Below, one piece after another: positions 1-8,939 of a stretch of DNA of 64,000 bases. The notes under the pieces were generated by a model, which saw only the letters and a program-made list of their open reading frames with translations, searched no databases and was not told the origin of the DNA. How positions within the stretch are numbered: position 1 is the stretch's first letter; every line of letters begins with the position of its first letter. The position numbers were made by a program, and so were the translations under genes. Origin of the DNA: Maribacter litopenaei (GTDB lineage Bacteria > Bacteroidota > Bacteroidia > Flavobacteriales > Flavobacteriaceae); contig NZ_CP104205.1 of NCBI RefSeq assembly GCF_025244665.1, forward strand, positions 3,345,001 to 3,409,000, written 5' to 3'.

Positions 1-770
1 CTCTGTGCCTTTGAAATCTTATCGGTATACTCCGCTTGTACCCTATTGATTTCCACCTCAGAATTTATGACCTCATTCTTGGCCGCCAACAATTTATTTT
101 CTTGTGATATAAGTTTCGCCTGGGCCTCTTGTAGCTTCATTCGTTTTTCCTCTACATCGGTTACCGCCTTTAGGCCTTCATCTTCCAACTGCTCGGTTCG
201 ATTGAATTGTCTCCGGGCTATTAAAATATTTGTTTTCGCGGCCTCTAAGTCTATACTGTCACTCTGTACCTTAAGCCTCGCCTGCAAGAGCTTATTTTGG
301 GCTTGCTGTAATTTCAGTTTACGTTCGTTGACCAAGGCATCTATCTGTATGTTTAGAGCTTTGACCTTACCTTGATAGGAACTTACCGAAGCCTCTTTTG
401 CCTTAAGCTGATTACCCGTTCTTTCTACCAGTTTTGGGTCAAAATATTCATTTTTAACCTCGGATATGTGCAGAATGGTATCTCCCTTTTCAACATAATC
501 TCCTTCTCTTACGTACCATTTCTCAATTTTTCCGGGAATTGGTGATTGAATTGTTTGTGGACGTTGATCAGGGGTCAAGGTCGTTACCGAACCTGTTGCC
601 GTAATATTCTGCGTCCAAGGCAAAAAAAGTATAATAACCCCAACAATGGCAAAGGCTAAAAGGAACCTATTAAAATGCTTGTAATGCCTTTGATGAAAAA
701 CCTTTTTTACAGAAATAAAGTGTTCTATGGAGACACTTTTATTTAGTTTGTTGTGCGAAATATTCAACAT
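1..770 (-). CDS. HlyD-family membrane fusion protein (partial)
   Basis: Periplasmic adaptor of a tripartite export system, linking an inner-membrane ABC protein to an outer-membrane channel. The ATG at 768-770 starts a cytoplasmic tail, then one membrane segment (about residues 38-55), then a biotinyl-lipoyl-like half-domain with GSVTTLTPDQRPQTIQSP. A long coiled coil rich in Lys, Gln and Glu follows and is still open at the window edge, so the C-terminus is missing. It starts 4 bases after the stop of the ABC protein, so it belongs to the same operon; a TolC-like channel probably lies beyond the edge. The family call is firm, the substrate unknown. Confidence 0.88.
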   Translation of the reverse strand, partial: MLNISHNKLNKSVSIEHFISVKKVFHQRHYKHFNRFLLAFAIVGVIILFLPWTQNITATGSVTTLTPDQRPQTIQSPIPGKIEKWYVREGDYVEKGDTILHISEVKNEYFDPKLVERTGNQLKAKEASVSSYQGKVKALNIQIDALVNERKLKLQQAQNKLLQARLKVQSDSIDLEAAKTNILIARRQFNRTEQLEDEGLKAVTDVEEKRMKLQEAQAKLISQENKLLAAKNEVINSEVEINRVQAEYTDKISKAQ

Positions 771-774
771 GACC

Positions 775-2448
775 TTACTTGTATTTTTCGTTTACGACCT
801 TACCTTTTTCCAATGTAACCACACCATTACAGTATTTGGACCATAAATCATTCTCGCTAACAACCAGCAAGGCCCATCCGTTACTTGGATCCGTTAAAAA
901 CTTGATGATATTTTCAGCTTCCTCCCTCCCTATCTGATCTAATGGATCTTTAAGCACAAGCAGCTTGGGTTTGTTGACAATGCTTCGGGCCAGTACGATT
1001 CTTTTCGAAATAGTATAGGGTATCTGTTTACCTTCGGGATAAATGATAGTCTGCAGCCCGCGCGGTTGTTCCTTGACAAAACTCGTTAGCCCAACCTTGT
1101 CCAATGCCCAATAGATCTGTTCCTGTGGGATGGACTTGTCTCCAAAAGTGATATTGTCCAAAATGGTTCCCTCAAAAGGAGATTCCTCTAATAAGGACTG
1201 CCCTATATGTGCCCTATAAAAATTTAGGTTCATACCTTTCAAAGAGGCATTGTTAACATAAACCCCTCCTGAATCCGGCTCTAAAATACCGGCAACAACC
1301 CTAAGAAAACTTGTTCTCCCTGAATTACGACCGCCTATTAAATGTATAATGCTTTGAGGATTAATTTTCAAACTGATGCCGTCAAGAACAACCTTTCCTG
1401 TGTCAGGTAGACGATAGCGAACATCCTCCAATTCTATCGTGAAACTTTCTCCTTCTGCAAAGGGTCTTTCACCATCTTGCAGCTCCAGCTCCTTATCCAC
1501 TACTTGGCCCATCTTCTCCAATGAGGTAAGTAAGTCGTAAAAAGTTTCAAGACCCGTAATCAACTTCTCTACGGAATTGATTACCAAGAGGATTATAATT
1601 TCGGCGGCAACAAACTGACCAATATTCATTTCCTGATTCAAAACCAACAATCCCCCGATCAACAATAATCCAGCGGTTACCAAAACCTTAAAGCCAATCA
1701 TTTGGATGAATTGTATAATCAAAATCCTAAAGTGGCCTTCCCTAGCATCCAAGTACTTGGAAACCAGGCTGTCATTTTTGTCAATGGCATGTGATGTCTT
1801 ACCTGAGAGCTTGAAGCTGACGATAGATCTAGCAACCTCCTGTAACCAATGGGCTACCTTGTATTTGTTTTTTGATTCCTCCAAACTGGTATCAAGCCCC
1901 TTTTTAGCGGTGAATTTAAACACCACGTAAATAAGCCCCAACAAAAGCATTCCGTATATAATAAAGAACGGATGGTAGAAGGAAAGCAATAATAATCCAA
2001 AGATTATTTGCAGTAAGGCCGCAGGGAAATCTATGAGTATCTTGGACAATGATTTTTGAATGGTAAGGGTATCAAAAAAACGATTGGCCAGCTCCGGCGG
2101 ATAATAATTATGGAGTTCGCTCATTTTTATTTTGGGAAACCGATAGGCAAACTCGAACGAGGCCCTCGTAAATATCTTTTGTTGAAGGTTTTCAATAATC
2201 CTTATCTGCATTAATTGTAGGATTCCCGCAAATACTACTCCTAGGGTTACCAATATTACCAAAACAAACCATGACGTACTTGTTTGTGCGCCTTGTATCA
2301 AATTAATAATGGCCTGGATACCCAATGGCAGCGATAAACCGACAAGACCTGCAAAAATAGCGTAGTAGAAAACTTGAAAAACATCTCTCTTGTCCAATTG
2401 CAACATACCTAAAAGTCGTTGCCAAGGAGTCAATACTTCTTTACCCAT
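775..2448 (-). CDS. ABC exporter-type protein with degenerate nucleotide-binding domain
   Basis: 557 residues: an N-terminal six-helix transmembrane domain (about 25-310) and a C-terminal ABC domain (about 335-557), the layout of a half-size exporter. The ATPase motifs are abnormal. The Walker A position reads GGRNSGRTS, with Arg where the invariant Lys belongs. The signature region is YTISKR instead of LSGGQ. The Walker B position reads LLVLKDP, without the usual Asp-Glu pair. The frame is intact and the changes are spread over the domain, so this is not a local error. It overlaps the TetR gene by 8 bases and precedes HlyD by 4. It may bind ATP weakly, act without hydrolysis, or pair with another ATPase. 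Confidence 0.85.
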   Translation of the reverse strand: MGKEVLTPWQRLLGMLQLDKRDVFQVFYYAIFAGLVGLSLPLGIQAIINLIQGAQTSTSWFVLVILVTLGVVFAGILQLMQIRIIENLQQKIFTRASFEFAYRFPKIKMSELHNYYPPELANRFFDTLTIQKSLSKILIDFPAALLQIIFGLLLLSFYHPFFIIYGMLLLGLIYVVFKFTAKKGLDTSLEESKNKYKVAHWLQEVARSIVSFKLSGKTSHAIDKNDSLVSKYLDAREGHFRILIIQFIQMIGFKVLVTAGLLLIGGLLVLNQEMNIGQFVAAEIIILLVINSVEKLITGLETFYDLLTSLEKMGQVVDKELELQDGERPFAEGESFTIELEDVRYRLPDTGKVVLDGISLKINPQSIIHLIGGRNSGRTSFLRVVAGILEPDSGGVYVNNASLKGMNLNFYRAHIGQSLLEESPFEGTILDNITFGDKSIPQEQIYWALDKVGLTSFVKEQPRGLQTIIYPEGKQIPYTISKRIVLARSIVNKPKLLVLKDPLDQIGREEAENIIKFLTDPSNGWALLVVSENDLWSKYCNGVVTLEKGKVVNEKYK

Positions 2449-3126
2449 TAAAGTTTTGGTTTAAAACGTTGAAGACTAGGTTCGTCAAATATTCGGTAGG
2501 TGTTACTTCCCCTCCACATTCGGTCATGGAAGAAAAATGATCCTTAAGAAAATGTTGGTGCAAGGCACCTCCCAAAATCGTACTTGCCAAACTGGATGGA
2601 TACTTATAGTTGGGGTTGAACTGCTTTATCATCTCACTTAACCTCCTTGCCAATCGTTTGTAGCTGGCAAAATACCCTTCTTTATCTTCTTCATCCACTT
2701 CCTTGGTCAAATAGGACTTGGAGTATTCATTAATCACAATTTGATTTAATAGGACCTCGTTGATATGGGAAAAATTGGAATCCTCCGTAATTTCCCTGGT
2801 AATCATATAGATTGCCTTGGTCAATTTTTCTGTAGGCTCCAGGATATTATGGGTTGCAAAGACCAATTGATATTCCATCCATCCCCAATACCAAGAAGTC
2901 AAATACAGTAGAAGCTTATGCTTGTTCTCAAAATAGCGATAAATGGAACTTTCGTTGGATCCGATTTTTTCACCCAATTTTCTAAAATTAAACTTCTCAA
3001 AACCCAGTTCCCCCATCATTACGATACTCATCTTTACAATGGACTTGCCTAGCTCTGAAGACTCGGGTCTTTAACATATAATTTGTCGTTCACACGAATT
3101 TTTACGCCTTGAAAAAGCTCTTCCAT
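2441..3126 (-). CDS. TetR-family transcriptional regulator (frameshifted)
   Basis: DNA-binding repressor that probably controls the efflux operon it heads. The helix-turn-helix is clear in residues with GFEKFNFRKLGEKIGSNESS followed by IYRYFENKHKLL. The true start is the ATG at 3124-3126 (MEELFQGVKIRVNDKLYVKDP). The frame then breaks at 3063-3067, where CCGAG stands for an expected CCAGAG; restoring it gives KDPESSELGK and joins the two parts. Its 3' end overlaps the ABC gene by 8 bases, indicating translational coupling. Two palindromes 35 to 90 bases upstream are candidate operators. The ligand is not predictable. Confidence 0.85.
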
Positions 3127-3160
3127 GCCATAATTTTAATAATTAACACACGCTAATATA

Positions 3161-3215
3161 ATAGTATTACTATCATTTTTTAAAAGTTTAACTTTTTTTA
3201 ACAGAAGTAATACTT
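3161..3215. promoter_or_regulatory. Candidate TetR operator pair
   Basis: Two short perfect inverted repeats lie between the divergent tetR and the gene at 3372: ATAGTATTACTAT at 3161-3173 and AAGTAATACTT at 3205-3215. Both carry the core AGTAWTACT, and the two cores are reverse complements of each other. Their centres are 43 bases apart. Position upstream of a TetR gene and the matching symmetry suggest autoregulation; this is inference from sequence only. Confidence 0.4.
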
Positions 3216-3371
3216 TTATGCAAAAATCGTTTTATATTTTTGAATCAAAAGTTTGGCAGGTTAATTTTGAGAATATAACAATATTATATATGTATAATTA
3301 TCACTTAAACATTTTCAAGTCGATTCAACCTGTTTTAACATTCTAATTATTAACCTTAAATTGATAGAACT

Positions 3372-3749
3372 ATGAAACATTTACTCTCTTTTTTAACATT
3401 ATTTTTGGTGTCTTTTGGTGTATTCAGTCAAACAGAATCGTCCGAAATCAAAGTGGGGGATATTTTCACTATACAAAAAAGTACCAATCTTCCATTTGAC
3501 CATATTCATTTCCCAAAGACCAATTTTATAATAAAACGTGTGGGAGTTGCCAATTATAAGGGACTCGATGACACCAAGGTGAAAGTGGTAAAGTTATTAG
3601 GGGACGATATGGTAACCCTTACTTCAGTAAACGGAAAAAAATTCTTTAACGCTTACAAATATGTGGAGGCCGATATAAACAAGGCCCTTGAAGAAGGGGA
3701 ATTGCAATATCTTGACCTGAGAAGTAAAACGACCGTTGCCACAAATTAG
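3372..3749 (+). CDS. Small secreted protein of unknown function
   Basis: 125 residues beginning with a clean signal peptide (MKHLLSFLTLFLVSFGVFSQ, cut expected after about residue 20). The mature part is about 105 residues, probably beta-rich, with a strand-like VGDIFTIQKS and a repeated VKVVKLLGDD pattern. There is no lipobox cysteine and no recognisable catalytic motif. It stands alone, followed by a strong terminator at 3811-3846. I do not recognise the family. The divergent neighbour is the efflux operon, but nothing ties the two functionally. Confidence 0.7.
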   Translation: MKHLLSFLTLFLVSFGVFSQTESSEIKVGDIFTIQKSTNLPFDHIHFPKTNFIIKRVGVANYKGLDDTKVKVVKLLGDDMVTLTSVNGKKFFNAYKYVEADINKALEEGELQYLDLRSKTTVATN

Positions 3750-3810
3750 TCACTCGCCAAGGGAATGGATTATTTTTCATTCCTGATTTATGGAATAAAA
3801 AATAAAACAA

Positions 3811-3846
3811 AATTCCCATCGCAAATAATTTGCGATGGGAATTTTT
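3811..3846 (+). terminator. Rho-independent terminator
   Basis: A perfect 15-bp stem (AATTCCCATCGCAAA with its complement) and a 3-base loop, followed by T residues. It ends the transcript of the small secreted protein and lies just before tag. Confidence 0.85.
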
Positions 3847-3884
3847 ACTTTTGTTCCAGTTTGACTGTAACTGTCATAAGACCT

Positions 3885-4462
3885 ATGGAAACAAATTCAA
3901 ATGCATTAAAACGATGTGGGTGGTGCTTGGGCGACCCTTTGTACGAAGCCTATCATGATACAGAATGGGGTGTTCCAGTTATGGATGATGACACCTTATT
4001 TGAATTTCTCATTTTGGAAACCTTTCAAGCAGGACTTAGCTGGATTACCATCTTGAGAAAACGTGAAAATTTTAGAAAGGCATTTGACAATTTCAATTAT
4101 AAAAAAATAGCCTTGTACGATCAAGAAAAAGTAAATGAACTCTTGATGAACGAGGGTATCATTAGGAATAAATTAAAGGTTCATGCTGCTGTATCCAATG
4201 CTAATGCCTTTATGAAAATCCAAGAGGAATTTGGAAGCTTTAGTAATTATTACTGGAGATTCGTTGAAAACAAACCTCTAAAAAACAAAGTTGCCAATTA
4301 TAAAAATGCCCCCGGAACTACACCACTATCGGATACCATGAGCAAGGACCTAAAAAAAGAGGCTTCAAATTCGTTGGTAGTACCGTTGTGTATGCCATGA
4401 TGCAAGCTACCGGCATGGTAAACGATCACGAAACAAGTTGTTTTAGATATGAAGAAGTATAG
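3885..4462 (+). CDS. tag: DNA-3-methyladenine glycosylase I (frameshifted)
   Basis: Base-excision repair enzyme that removes 3-methyladenine. The N-terminus has the family's zinc-site residues (RCGWC, then YHDTEWG) and the helix LILETFQAGLSW. After SKDLKK the frame is lost in a run of seven A near 4351-4360. With eight A the protein continues RGFKFVGSTVVYAMMQATG and ends NDHETSCF, the normal C-terminus with its zinc-ligand His and Cys, stopping at 4460-4462. This break is a homopolymer error, not a CCAGA site. The ATG at 3885 gives a normal length of about 190 residues. The 3' end overlaps the next gene by 14 bases. Confidence 0.92.
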
Positions 4463-5030
4463 ACTAATTCTTTTATTACTCCTATTAACTCATTATGCAA
4501 ACTCACAAAATAAGTATGAGCGAGAATATAGAATTAAGAAAGCGCAGTTTCCATCGGCAGCGTTGGAACTTGTCCAGGATAAATTGCAAGAAGCCCGAAG
4601 AATAAAATTCTACAGGGAAACGGATAGCGCTAAGGTAAGTTATGAGGCCAAGTTCAAAAAAAATAGGTTATGGTATAGTGTAGAGTTCAATGAGCAAGGT
4701 ATCTTGGAGGATGTTGAAATTTTAATCGAAGAAGTAGATATACCATCCGAAACAATGCAGCAAATAAGAGATTACCTAAAAGAATCTTTTACCAAATATA
4801 GAATTAAAAGAATTCAGCAACAGTATCCAACATCCACAGAAGAGCCATTGGAAAAAACCATAAAGAACGCTTTTCAAAATTTGATCATACCAAACATAAA
4901 TTATGAATTGGTCATTGCTGGCAAGAAGGAAGAAGGATATCTTGATTATGAGTTGCTTTTTGGATCAGACGGTTCCTTAAAAAAAATAAGGAAGTCCTTA
5001 CCACCCAACTATGACCATGTTCTTTACTAA
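4449..5030 (+). CDS. Secreted PepSY-like protein, function unknown
   Basis: 193 residues with a signal peptide (MKKYRLILLLLLLTHYANSQ). The mature part seems to hold two similar alpha-beta units, around residues 50-90 (KLQEARRIKFYRE, then WYSVEFNEQG) and 150-190 (INYELVIAGKK, then YELLFGSDGSLKK), reminiscent of PepSY-like putative inhibitor domains. It overlaps the end of tag by 14 bases and the next gene by 20, so it is probably cotranscribed with the DUF2490 protein. The domain call is tentative. Confidence 0.6.
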   Translation: MKKYRLILLLLLLTHYANSQNKYEREYRIKKAQFPSAALELVQDKLQEARRIKFYRETDSAKVSYEAKFKKNRLWYSVEFNEQGILEDVEILIEEVDIPSETMQQIRDYLKESFTKYRIKRIQQQYPTSTEEPLEKTIKNAFQNLIIPNINYELVIAGKKEEGYLDYELLFGSDGSLKKIRKSLPPNYDHVLY

Positions 5031-5708
5031 GTATACTATTCTATTCATTTGCTGTGTACTTTATTTGATCCCAAAACAGAGCCAAGGACAAGATAACCTA
5101 GTTGGTTATTGGAATCCACAAATTGCCTTAAATTACAATGTAACCTCAAATTATTCCCATAATTTTTCGTTCGAGAATCGCTCCTATCTATACAGGGATT
5201 CAAATCTCCAGTTCAATGTTAGGCAAATAGATTTCAATCACTTTTCAGGCCTAAAAATAAGGGATAATCAAACTATTGGATTCGGAATAAAATATAGGAT
5301 TAAGGAGTCTTTCGACCAAAACACCGATAATGAACTTAGGTTTACCGAACAATATAACATTAACTCCAAAATAGGTAATGTGCGATTGGGCAATCGCTTT
5401 CGTGCACAACAAAGAATTACGAATTCGGAACTGTTCATAGGTTTAGATACCGATTTGCCAGTGATTTTCCGCTTATAGGTGAACAGTTAGATGTTGGTGA
5501 GCCGTATTTGGTAATTTCGACCGAATCTTTACTGAGCGTTGGGAAATCAATGAACCCAGCATATGACCAAAGAATAACTTCCAAAATTGGTTGGGTCCTA
5601 AGCCCAAAGACCAAATTTCAAATTGGAGGTGAATATAGAGCAGAAAATTATACCCGAACCATAGAAAATGAACTATACTTTTTAACCGAGCTTGTTCTAA
5701 GTCTTTAA
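5011..5708 (+). CDS. DUF2490 family outer-membrane protein (frameshifted)
   Basis: Predicted beta-barrel protein of the DUF2490 family, function unknown. After a signal peptide ending near SQGQD come alternating strands typical of the family (VGYWNPQIALNYNV, FSFENRSYLYRD, then NVRLGNRFRAQQRIT). The first frame ends at 5478. A missing base near 5443 joins it to a frame reading RFRYRFASDFPLIGEQ and running to the stop at 5706-5708. The upstream secreted protein overlaps by 20 bases. Its last 12 bases overlap the end of aat on the other strand. The membrane location is inferred from the strand pattern. Confidence 0.75.
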
Positions 5709-6353
5709 TTGTTCCATAAAGGATTCCCTGGGGATTTCCCTTGCACCTAAGCTGGCCAAATGATCAGTGTATAATTGGCAATCAATAAAACGGTAACCCC
5801 TTTCTTCTAAATCTTTGGCAAGTTGTATAAATCCAAATTTTGATGCATTTGATTTTTTACTGAACATACTCTCACCACAGAACACATGCCCCAAATCCAC
5901 CCCATATAGCCCTCCTACCAAACTATCACCTTCCCAAACCTCGTAGGATTTAGCTATCCCTTTTTCATATAATTTAATATAAGCCGACTTCATCTCTTTG
6001 GTAATCCATGTACCCTGTTGCCCCTCTCTTTCAATAGAGGAACATTGTTCCACGACACGTTCAAAACATGAGTTAACAGAAATACTAAAATTGCCTTTCT
6101 TGATAATCTTTCGCATGCTTTTTGAAATCCTTATTTCGGTTGGATATAATACCATTCTAGGATCTGGGCTCCACCATAAAATCAAGGAATCTTCATTGAA
6201 CCATGGAAAAATTCCACTTTTATAGGCCAAGAGTAATCTTTCAGGGGACAAATCTCCCCCTACGGCCAAAAGTCCCTCAGAATTGGCTTGTTCTACTGGA
6301 GGGAAATATAGTTCCTTATCCAAAAAATAAATTGAATTTTTACCTCGTTGCAA
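5697..6353 (-). CDS. aat: Leucyl/phenylalanyl-tRNA--protein transferase
   Basis: Transfers Leu or Phe from tRNA to N-terminal Arg or Lys of proteins, marking them for ClpAP in the N-degron pathway. The 218-residue frame is intact and of normal length, with the signature ELYFPPVEQA, LAVGGDLSPERLLLAYKSGI, FPWF, WWSPDPRMVL, and the C-terminal GALYG-like GGLYGVDLGHVFCGESMFS and DCQL. No ATG is present at the expected start: a stop codon lies directly before TTG 6351-6353, so TTG is the likely start. Convergent with DUF2490. Confidence 0.93.
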   Translation of the reverse strand: MQRGKNSIYFLDKELYFPPVEQANSEGLLAVGGDLSPERLLLAYKSGIFPWFNEDSLILWWSPDPRMVLYPTEIRISKSMRKIIKKGNFSISVNSCFERVVEQCSSIEREGQQGTWITKEMKSAYIKLYEKGIAKSYEVWEGDSLVGGLYGVDLGHVFCGESMFSKKSNASKFGFIQLAKDLEERGYRFIDCQLYTDHLASLGAREIPRESFMEQLKT

Positions 6354-6479
6354 TTACAATCCTTTTAGTTCAAATTACACATAAGCCCAAAAAAGCAAAA
6401 ACTTGTTTAACCTTTTCAGGCAAAACAAGTTTTAAAATATTAGTACGCTTATATGGTTTCTTCTACTCTAAAAGATGAT

Positions 6480-6854
6480 TTAGAATGGCAAATCGTCATG
6501 ATCTTCCTCATTGAGGTTGTCAACGGGCTCAAAAGCTTCCATTGGTGGTATAGGTGGCATTCCATCAGGTTGTGAAGGGGCTAAGCTTTCTATTCTCCAA
6601 CCTTGTATGGAATTGAAATATTTGGTCTCTCCTTGAGGGTTCGTCCATTCCCTTCCCCTCAAATTTATACTGATCTTAACATCTTGACCCACGTTATAAT
6701 TGTTCAACAAATCACATTTGTCCTGAACAAACTCGACCATAATATGTTGCGGGTATTGCTCATCTGTGGTCACTACTACCTCCCGTTTTCTAAAACCGTT
6801 GTTTCCAAAAGTTTTAGTATCTCCTATCAATTTAATTTTTCCTTCTAATTCCAT
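6480..6854 (-). CDS. DUF3127 protein with an SSB-type C-terminal tip
   Basis: 124 residues. The first about 85 match DUF3127, a small beta-rich domain that could be OB-like (GKIKLIGDTKTFGNNGFRKR, VVVTTDEQYPQHI, then NLRGREWTNPQG). A Pro-rich linker (DGMPPIPPMEAFEP) leads to the acidic end EEDHDDLPF. The same tip ends the SSB protein at 31237 (DDDDDLPF) and is the known docking site for SSB partner proteins. This suggests a role near DNA replication or repair, but the family function is unknown. It is a single gene with no close partner on its strand. Confidence 0.85.
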   Translation of the reverse strand: MELEGKIKLIGDTKTFGNNGFRKREVVVTTDEQYPQHIMVEFVQDKCDLLNNYNVGQDVKISINLRGREWTNPQGETKYFNSIQGWRIESLAPSQPDGMPPIPPMEAFEPVDNLNEEDHDDLPF

Positions 6855-6979
6855 CTTAATGCTCTTTTACTACTGAAATCAAAAATACATAAAATGTACG
6901 GGGAATAAAACTGTAAGACCAGCAATGCACAACAAATATTTACATTTTGGGTTATCTTTAGTAGAATAAAATTTACTGG

Positions 6980-8127
6980 ATGAATTTTAGTCCTAAAAAC
7001 AAGACTACCAACATATTCTTAGTCATCGGCTCCTTTATTGTTGTGAGCTTGATTCTTTGGAATACCAATAGTTTTTTTAAGACCTTTAAAGAGGAAGAGC
7101 GTCTAAAAATGGAGATTTGGGCCACCGCCCAATCAGAATTTTTGCAATCGGCCGAAGATGTTGATTTAGGCAGTCTTCACTTAAAGGTTTTCCGAACAAT
7201 ACCTCTACACCCATGATCCTTATAAATAAGGATAGTTCTATTAGAACAAATAATATACCGTCCGAACTTGCTGCTGATTCCTTATATATATCCAAAAAAC
7301 TAAGGCAGTTCCAAGACGAGAACGTTCCCATTTCCATTGATCAGCAAGGAGAACATCTTGCAACGCTTTACTACGGAAATTCAGAGGTTTTGAACAAATT
7401 GAAGTTTTACCCCATCGCCCTTTTATTGATAATTTTGTTATTCGGCGCGGTTATTTATTTTTTATTCAAAACGAACAAGGCTTCTGAACAGAACAAATTA
7501 TGGGCTGGGATGGCGAAAGAAACAGCGCATCAAATTGGCACTCCCCTTTCCTCGCTATTGGGTTGGAACGAAATATTGAAAACAGAAAATATCAATTCTG
7601 ATATCACCAAGGAAATAGAAAAAGACATAGCCCGTTTACAGACCATAACCGAAAGGTTTTCTAAAATAGGCTCTCTTCCCGCCCTTGATGAGTGTGATAT
7701 TGTTAAAGAGACCAAGAATGCTTACGACTATCTTAAAAGGAGGAGTTCTAAATTGATTCACTTTTCATTCAATTCCAAAGTAGAAAACACCCCAGTTTTG
7801 TTGAACAAATCACTTTACAACTGGACCATTGAAAATTTGGTGAAGAATGGCATCGATGCAATGAAAGGCAAGGGAAGTATAGCTATCGAGATAGAACCCA
7901 ATGGAAAATTCGTGAATATTCTTGTGGCCGATACCGGTCAAGGAATCCCTAAGAGTAATTTTAATACTATTTTTAACCCTGGCGTAACCACAAAAAAACG
8001 AGGATGGGGCTTAGGCCTATCCCTCGTTAAAAGAATTGTGGAGGAATACCATAACGGTAAGATAAAGGTGCTTTCCTCGGGAAAGGAAGGAACCATTATG
8101 CAAATAACGCTCAAAGTACACCAATAG
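6980..8127 (+). CDS. Sensor histidine kinase (frameshifted)
   Basis: Membrane-bound two-component sensor. An N-terminal helix (about 12-30), a short extracytoplasmic domain and a second helix (IALLLIILLFGAVIYFLF) precede the kinase core. The H box is AHQIGTPLSSL; the ATPase domain has the N box NLVKNGIDAM, the G box DTGQGIP and GWGLGLSLVKR. The frame breaks at 7192-7195, where TTTTCCGAAC stands for TTTTCCAGAAC; restoring it gives VFQNNTSTPMILINK. No response regulator lies beside it. The next gene starts 2 bases after the stop and may be coupled. The signal is unknown. Confidence 0.88.
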
Positions 8128-8129
8128 TC

Positions 8130-8487
8130 ATGGCAAAGGAAAAGTTGAAAGTAATAAAGGAGGCAGACTTAACGAACAATTGTCCGGAGTGTTTTAACCA
8201 AGATTTAAAACTTACCTTTTACCAAAAACATACCTATGAATCTCTTTTTCCATAAAACAACGAACGAGATTACCAATCAAATAGTCTGTAGAAAATGTAG
8301 TTCTATGATTTATCCCGTTAAATGGACCGATGACATTGAGCGCATGTTCGATTATTATCAAAAAACAGTGGTTCCGGAGAGAAAATCTACTAAACCGACC
8401 TTTCTATTTTTTATAGTTCTCTTGTTGATGTTGGCAATAGTAGGTGCGGGAGTTTATTTTTATCCGGGCGGTACCATTAAAGTTTAG
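8130..8487 (+). CDS. Small zinc-ribbon membrane protein (frameshifted)
   Basis: About 118 residues. The N-terminal part holds two Cys pairs (NNCPECFNQD and VCRKCSSM) that can form a zinc ribbon; one transmembrane helix (FLFFIVLLLMLAIVGAGVYF) lies near the C-terminus. The start ATG at 8130 follows the kinase stop by 2 bases. The frame is broken in the T run near 8242-8247: one T fewer joins HTYESLF to HKTTNEITNQ. Gene order suggests a link to the histidine kinase. The last 11 bases overlap the HIT gene. Function unknown. Confidence 0.7.
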
Positions 8488-8870
8488 AAGCGATGGTTTT
8501 GGCTATCCCTTGAAACTCCTCTTCTGATAACTTCTCCTTCTTTTGAAAGGTGGCATCCTGCATTGAGTTCAAAGGAATCAAATGTACATGCACATGAGGT
8601 ACTTCAAGGCCAATGACCGTTAACCCTACACGTTTGCAATCAATTACAGCTTCAATAGCCTTTCCCACTTTTCTCGGAAAATGCCATTAATCCCATATAA
8701 GTGGTTTCATCAAGATCCAAAATCTTATTTACCTCAACCTTGGGTATGCAAAGTGTATGTCCCTTTGCATTAGGGTTAATATCCAAAAATGCCAAGAAGT
8801 TTTCATCCTCGGCGACTTTGTAACAAGGTATTTCGCCTTTAATTATTTTAGTGAAAATTGTCGCCATCAT
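8477..8870 (-). CDS. HIT family hydrolase (frameshifted)
   Basis: Histidine-triad nucleotide-binding protein, likely a HinT-type phosphoramidase acting on adenosine phosphoramidates. About 130 residues: MATIFTKIIKGEIPCYKV, FLDINPNAKGHTL, and the triad HVHVHLIP near the C-terminus. The frame breaks at 8672-8677, where CCGAGA replaces CCAGA; the corrected protein reads MAFSRKVGKAIEAV. It follows greA on the same strand but is separated from it by a terminator. It is convergent with the zinc-ribbon gene, overlapping by 11 bases. Confidence 0.93.
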
Positions 8871-8886
8871 TTAAAGTTTTAAAAAC

Positions 8887-8917
8887 AAAAATCCCATCAT
8901 GCGAACATGATGGGATT
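8887..8917 (-). terminator. Terminator of greA
   Basis: Read on the minus strand: a 12-bp perfect stem AATCCCATCATG, a TTCG tetraloop, then T-rich sequence. It separates greA from the HIT gene. Confidence 0.85.
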
Positions 8918-8939
8918 AAAATTAAGTAATTAGAAACTT

